Of a DNA stretch of 9,986 bases, positions 7,267 to 9,986 are shown one piece after another. A model generated the notes under the pieces. The model worked only from the letters and a program-made list of their open reading frames with translations, was not told the DNA's origin and searched no databases. Position 1 is the first letter of the stretch, and the number at the start of each line of letters is the position of its first letter. Both the position numbers and the translations under genes were made by a program. The stretch covers positions 1 to 9,986 of the forward strand of contig DAOVBC010000060.1 of the NCBI GenBank assembly GCA_030670715.1, given 5' to 3'. Origin of the DNA: Deltaproteobacteria bacterium. GTDB taxonomy: Bacteria > Desulfobacterota > Desulfobacteria > Desulfobacterales > SG8-13.

Positions 7267-8799
7267 ATGGCTGAAATAAAACGGATTGAAGAAGTCACCC
7301 TGCTGTATGAAATCAGCCTGGCGCTCAACGAGCATCTGGACCTCAAGAAATCCTTATATAAGGTTTTGGATATTCTGTCCACCTCGCTGGATATGGTCAG
7401 AGGCACCATCACCATCCTGGATCCACTCCGAAACGAGATATATATCGAAGTGGCCCATGGAATTTCCAGAACTGCCGTGTCTAAGGTGAAATACAAGCTC
7501 GGCGAAGGTATAACCGGCCGTGTCATTCAATCCGGCAAAGGAATCGCCATTTCGAAAATCAGTGACGAGCCTCACTTTCTTAACCGCACGGCATCCAGAC
7601 GGTCGAAAACCAGCGAAGAGCTCTCGTTCTTCTGCATACCGATTAAAAAGGGTAATCGGGTTATCGGCGCCCTGAGCGTGGATCGTCCCTTTGATGAAAA
7701 CTACCATCTCAAAGAGGGCCGGAAACTTCTGTCCGTGGTGGCGACCATGGTGGCCCAGCATGTGATCAACCTGGAAACGATCCGGCTGGACAAGGAACAG
7801 CTCCGGGAGGAAAACCGAAGGCTGAGGAAGAGGCTGGAGGACAAATACCGCATCACGAATATAATCGGTAACAGCAACAAAATGCGGGAAGTCTATCATA
7901 TGATCTCCCAGGTCTCCAAAAGTAATGCGACTGTGCTGATTCGCGGAGAGAGCGGAACCGGCAAGGAACTTGCCGCCCACTCTATCCATTACAACAGCCA
8001 CCGGGTCAAAAATGCATTTGTCAAAGTCAACTGCGCGGCCCTGCCGGCAAATCTCATCGAAAGCGAATTGTTCGGGCATGAAAAAGGCGCTTTTACCGGT
8101 GCCATCCGGCAAAAGCCCGGTAAATTCGAGTTGGCCAACAAAGGCACCATTTTCCTGGATGAAATCGGTGCCCTCGATCTGGAAGTGCAGGCCTCCCTGC
8201 TCCGGGTTCTGCAGGAGAAAGAATTTGAAAGGGTCGGCGGGCACAAAACCATTAAAACCGATGTGCGGGTGATCGCCGCTACGAACAAAAACCTGGAGGA
8301 GGCTGTTGAGGAAAACTCCTTCAGGGGCGACCTGTATTACCGGCTCAACGTATTTCCGATCTACATGCCGCCATTAAGAGAGCGTAAAACAGACATCCTC
8401 CTGCTGGCCGATCATTTTCTCGAAAAATACAGCCAGGAAAACGACAAAGATATCCGCCGGCTTTCAACGCCTGCCATTGACATGCTGATGAACTACCACT
8501 GGCCGGGAAATGTCCGGGAGGTTGAAAACTGCATCGAACGCGCCGTACTGCTGTGCGAAGAAGGGGTGGTTCACAGCTATCATCTGCCGCCGACCCTGCA
8601 GACCGGAGTGGAATCGGATACGCTTCCCGCCCTTTCACTTGAAGATGCCGTGGGAAACCTGGAGCGGGAGATGATTATTGACGCGCTGAAAAACACTTAC
8701 GGTAACATCACCCAGGCGGCGGAGATACTGCAGACGACCGTCCGAAAATTTGCCTACAAAGCACAAAAGCACGATATAGATTATAAACAATATCGATAG
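7267..8799 (+). CDS. NifA-like sigma-54-dependent transcriptional activator (GAF-AAA+-HTH)
   Basis: A 510-residue enhancer-binding protein that would remodel sigma-54 RNA polymerase by ATP hydrolysis. Residues about 8-170 are a GAF sensor closely resembling that of NifA (LGEGITGRV, then a FLNRT segment and FFCIPIKKG). A charged segment at about 172-195 looks like a coiled-coil linker. The AAA+ domain spans about 200-440. It has Walker A GESGTGKE at 227-234, the sigma-54 contact loop GAFTGA at 274-279, Walker B around D298-E299, and the FRGDLYYRLNVF and WPGNVREVENC segments. The C-terminal Fis-type helix-turn-helix begins at about G479 and ends with a NifA-like IDYKQYR tail. The oxygen-sensing interdomain CX4C motif of rhizobial NifA is absent. 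I chose the ATG at 7267; a TTG at 7231 would add 12 residues with no family support. The Shine-Dalgarno is weak. No nif structural gene is in view, so the target could be nitrogen fixation or nitrogen assimilation. The symbol is withheld for that reason. Confidence 0.92.
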   Translation: MAEIKRIEEVTLLYEISLALNEHLDLKKSLYKVLDILSTSLDMVRGTITILDPLRNEIYIEVAHGISRTAVSKVKYKLGEGITGRVIQSGKGIAISKISDEPHFLNRTASRRSKTSEELSFFCIPIKKGNRVIGALSVDRPFDENYHLKEGRKLLSVVATMVAQHVINLETIRLDKEQLREENRRLRKRLEDKYRITNIIGNSNKMREVYHMISQVSKSNATVLIRGESGTGKELAAHSIHYNSHRVKNAFVKVNCAALPANLIESELFGHEKGAFTGAIRQKPGKFELANKGTIFLDEIGALDLEVQASLLRVLQEKEFERVGGHKTIKTDVRVIAATNKNLEEAVEENSFRGDLYYRLNVFPIYMPPLRERKTDILLLADHFLEKYSQENDKDIRRLSTPAIDMLMNYHWPGNVREVENCIERAVLLCEEGVVHSYHLPPTLQTGVESDTLPALSLEDAVGNLEREMIIDALKNTYGNITQAAEILQTTVRKFAYKAQKHDIDYKQYR

Positions 8800-8816
8800 T
8801 TCATGCTGTTCTTTAT

Positions 8817-8864
8817 CCGGGTATTCTCCCCGGGGTGGCATGCGCCCTGACGTGGACGCATGCC
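8817..8864. terminator. Hairpins in the convergent spacer, possible bidirectional terminator
   Basis: The 89-base gap between the convergent activator gene and glnA contains two inverted repeats. CCGGG (8817-8821) can pair with CCCGG (8829-8833). A perfect 8-base stem pairs GGCATGCG (8837-8844) with CGCATGCC (8857-8864) around a 12-base loop. Placement at a tail-to-tail junction suits transcription termination in both directions. Neither hairpin is followed by a T tract on either strand, so canonical intrinsic termination is not shown; it could instead be an mRNA 3'-end stabiliser. Confidence 0.4.
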
Positions 8865-8888
8865 GTATCACAGGAGGGAGGGGCCAGG

Positions 8889-9986
8889 CTATATGTCATA
8901 GTACAAGAAAAATTCGTGCGGATGGGGCCGCAGTTTTACTTCATTTATTTCGTCTTTGACTTTGTACTCAATCCACATGTCGATGGCATCCTGGGTAAAC
9001 ACATCGCCTTTCAAGAGAAATTCTTTATCTTCTGCCAGGGCGGCAAGGGCTTCATCCAGGGATCCGGGTGCGGATTCCACTTCCGCCAGTTCCTCGGGCG
9101 GCAGATCGTAAATGTTCTTGTCCAGCGGGTCGCCCGGATCGATTTTGTTCTGGATACCGTCGATGACCGCCATCAGAATGGCGGAAAAGGCCAGGTAGCC
9201 GTTGCAGGACGGATCCGGTGTCCGGAACTCGATTCGTTTGGCTTTCGGCGAGGCAGAGTACATGGGAATACGGACCGCGGCGCTGCGGTTGCGGCCCGAA
9301 TAGGCCAGATTGACCGGGGCCTCGAATCCCGGGACCAGACGCTTATAAGAGTTGGTGGTCGGGTTGGTGAACGCGCACAACGCTTTGCAGTGCTTCAGGA
9401 TACCGCCGATAGCATACAGGGCTTCCTGGGAAACACCGGCGTACTTATCCCCGGCAAACAGCGGCTGATCTTTTTTCCAGATGCTGATGTGCGTGTGCAT
9501 TCCGGTTCCGTTATCCTCAAAAAGCGGCTTGGGCATGAAGGTGACCGTGTGCCCGTGACGGTTGGCGATATTTTTCAGCACATATTTAAACCACATCAGC
9601 TGATCGGCCATCTGCAGCAGCGGCTTAAAGCGCATGTCGATTTCGCCTTGACCGGCGGTGGCCACCTCGTGATGCTGGGCTTCGACTTCGATCCCCAGGC
9701 TCTCCAGGGTCAGCAGCATTTCCGAGCGCAGGTCCTGGAATTTGTCCATGGGTGGTACCGGAAAGTAACCTTCCTTGTGGCGAGGCTTGTAGCCAAGATT
9801 GGGGCATTCATCCCGGCCGGAGTTCCAGATCCCTTCAATGGAATCAATCTCATAGAAAGAGCGGTTACGGGAGGATTCAAACCGGATGTTGTCAAAAATA
9901 AAAAACTCCGCCTCCGGACCGATATAGGCGGTATCCCCGATGCCGGTGCTTTTCAGGTAAGCTTCCGCTTTGGTGGCGATATGGCG
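8889..9986 (-). CDS. glnA: Glutamine synthetase type I, 3' part (N-terminus outside window)
   Basis: The last 365 residues of a GSI-type glutamine synthetase, which makes glutamine from glutamate, ammonia and ATP. The reading frame is open from the window edge at 9986 to a TAG at 8889-8891. About 104 residues are missing compared with the roughly 470-residue family length. Visible residue n corresponds to about n+104 in E. coli. GPEAEFF carries the metal ligands matching E129 and E131. HHEVATAGQGE carries those matching E212 and E220. NGTGMHTH matches the H269 region. KRLVPGFEAPVNLAYSGRNRS is the glutamate and flexible-loop region, and RTPDPSCNGY follows. Y293 in DKNIYDLPPEE (codon 9108-9110) aligns with the adenylylated Y397 of E. 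coli, suggesting a GSI-beta enzyme open to GlnE control. An internal ATG at 9749 is not the start, because conserved active-site sequence continues upstream of it. The gene converges on the NifA-like activator gene. Confidence 0.96.
   Translation of the reverse strand, partial: RHIATKAEAYLKSTGIGDTAYIGPEAEFFIFDNIRFESSRNRSFYEIDSIEGIWNSGRDECPNLGYKPRHKEGYFPVPPMDKFQDLRSEMLLTLESLGIEVEAQHHEVATAGQGEIDMRFKPLLQMADQLMWFKYVLKNIANRHGHTVTFMPKPLFEDNGTGMHTHISIWKKDQPLFAGDKYAGVSQEALYAIGGILKHCKALCAFTNPTTNSYKRLVPGFEAPVNLAYSGRNRSAAVRIPMYSASPKAKRIEFRTPDPSCNGYLAFSAILMAVIDGIQNKIDPGDPLDKNIYDLPPEELAEVESAPGSLDEALAALAEDKEFLLKGDVFTQDAIDMWIEYKVKDEINEVKLRPHPHEFFLYYDI

Noticed and set aside
7354..8244. A long open frame on the minus strand inside the activator gene (296 codons)
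   Set aside because: It lies opposite a gene with clear AAA+ motifs and shows no recognisable domain. Such antisense open frames are common in GC-biased coding DNA.
8889..9749. A complete 286-residue glutamine synthetase starting at the ATG at 9749
   Set aside because: The frame stays open to the window edge and encodes conserved sequence upstream, including the metal-binding GPEAEFF segment, so this is an internal methionine of a longer gene.

Overview
The window looks like chromosomal DNA of an anaerobic Desulfobacterota-type (deltaproteobacterial) bacterium with moderate GC. This is an inference. It rests on an archaeal-type, multi-gene glutamate synthase with ferredoxin-like modules, a NifA-like sigma-54 activator next to it, and a GSI-type glutamine synthetase. 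No ribosomal RNA or species marker is present, so the lineage is not proven. No mobile element, CRISPR array, tRNA or rRNA was seen.

Layout. Positions 1-170 hold no gene but contain four consecutive near-perfect stem-loops that could form a structured 5' leader. Positions 171-5861 are three co-directional plus-strand genes. The first (171-1583) is a catalytically degenerate relative of the glutamate synthase FMN domain that keeps its iron-sulfur cysteines. The second (1587-3137) is the intact FMN/Fe-S synthase subunit with an N-terminal ferredoxin module. The third (3201-5861) fuses a class-II glutamine amidotransferase domain to a GXGXG domain. dinB (DNA polymerase IV) follows on the minus strand (5866-7026), converging tail to tail with a 4-base gap. 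A 240-base, partly AT-rich intergenic region separates dinB from a divergent plus-strand NifA-like sigma-54 activator (7267-8799). After a short convergent spacer with hairpins comes the 3' part of glnA (8889-9986, minus strand), cut by the window edge.

How the genes work together. GlnA makes glutamine from ammonia and glutamate. The three-gene glutamate synthase uses glutamine and 2-oxoglutarate to regenerate glutamate: the amidotransferase domain releases ammonia and the FMN/Fe-S subunit performs the reductive amination. No GltD-type NAD(P)H subunit is in view, so ferredoxin or another donor is plausible. The activator belongs to the NifA-like group and may couple nitrogen status to sigma-54 promoters, but no convincing sigma-54 promoter was found here. 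dinB is an unrelated translesion polymerase. The least ordinary items are the degenerate synthase paralogue, the complementary cysteine spacing of the two ferredoxin modules, the obligatory propeptide in front of the amidotransferase nucleophile, and the hairpin-rich leader.
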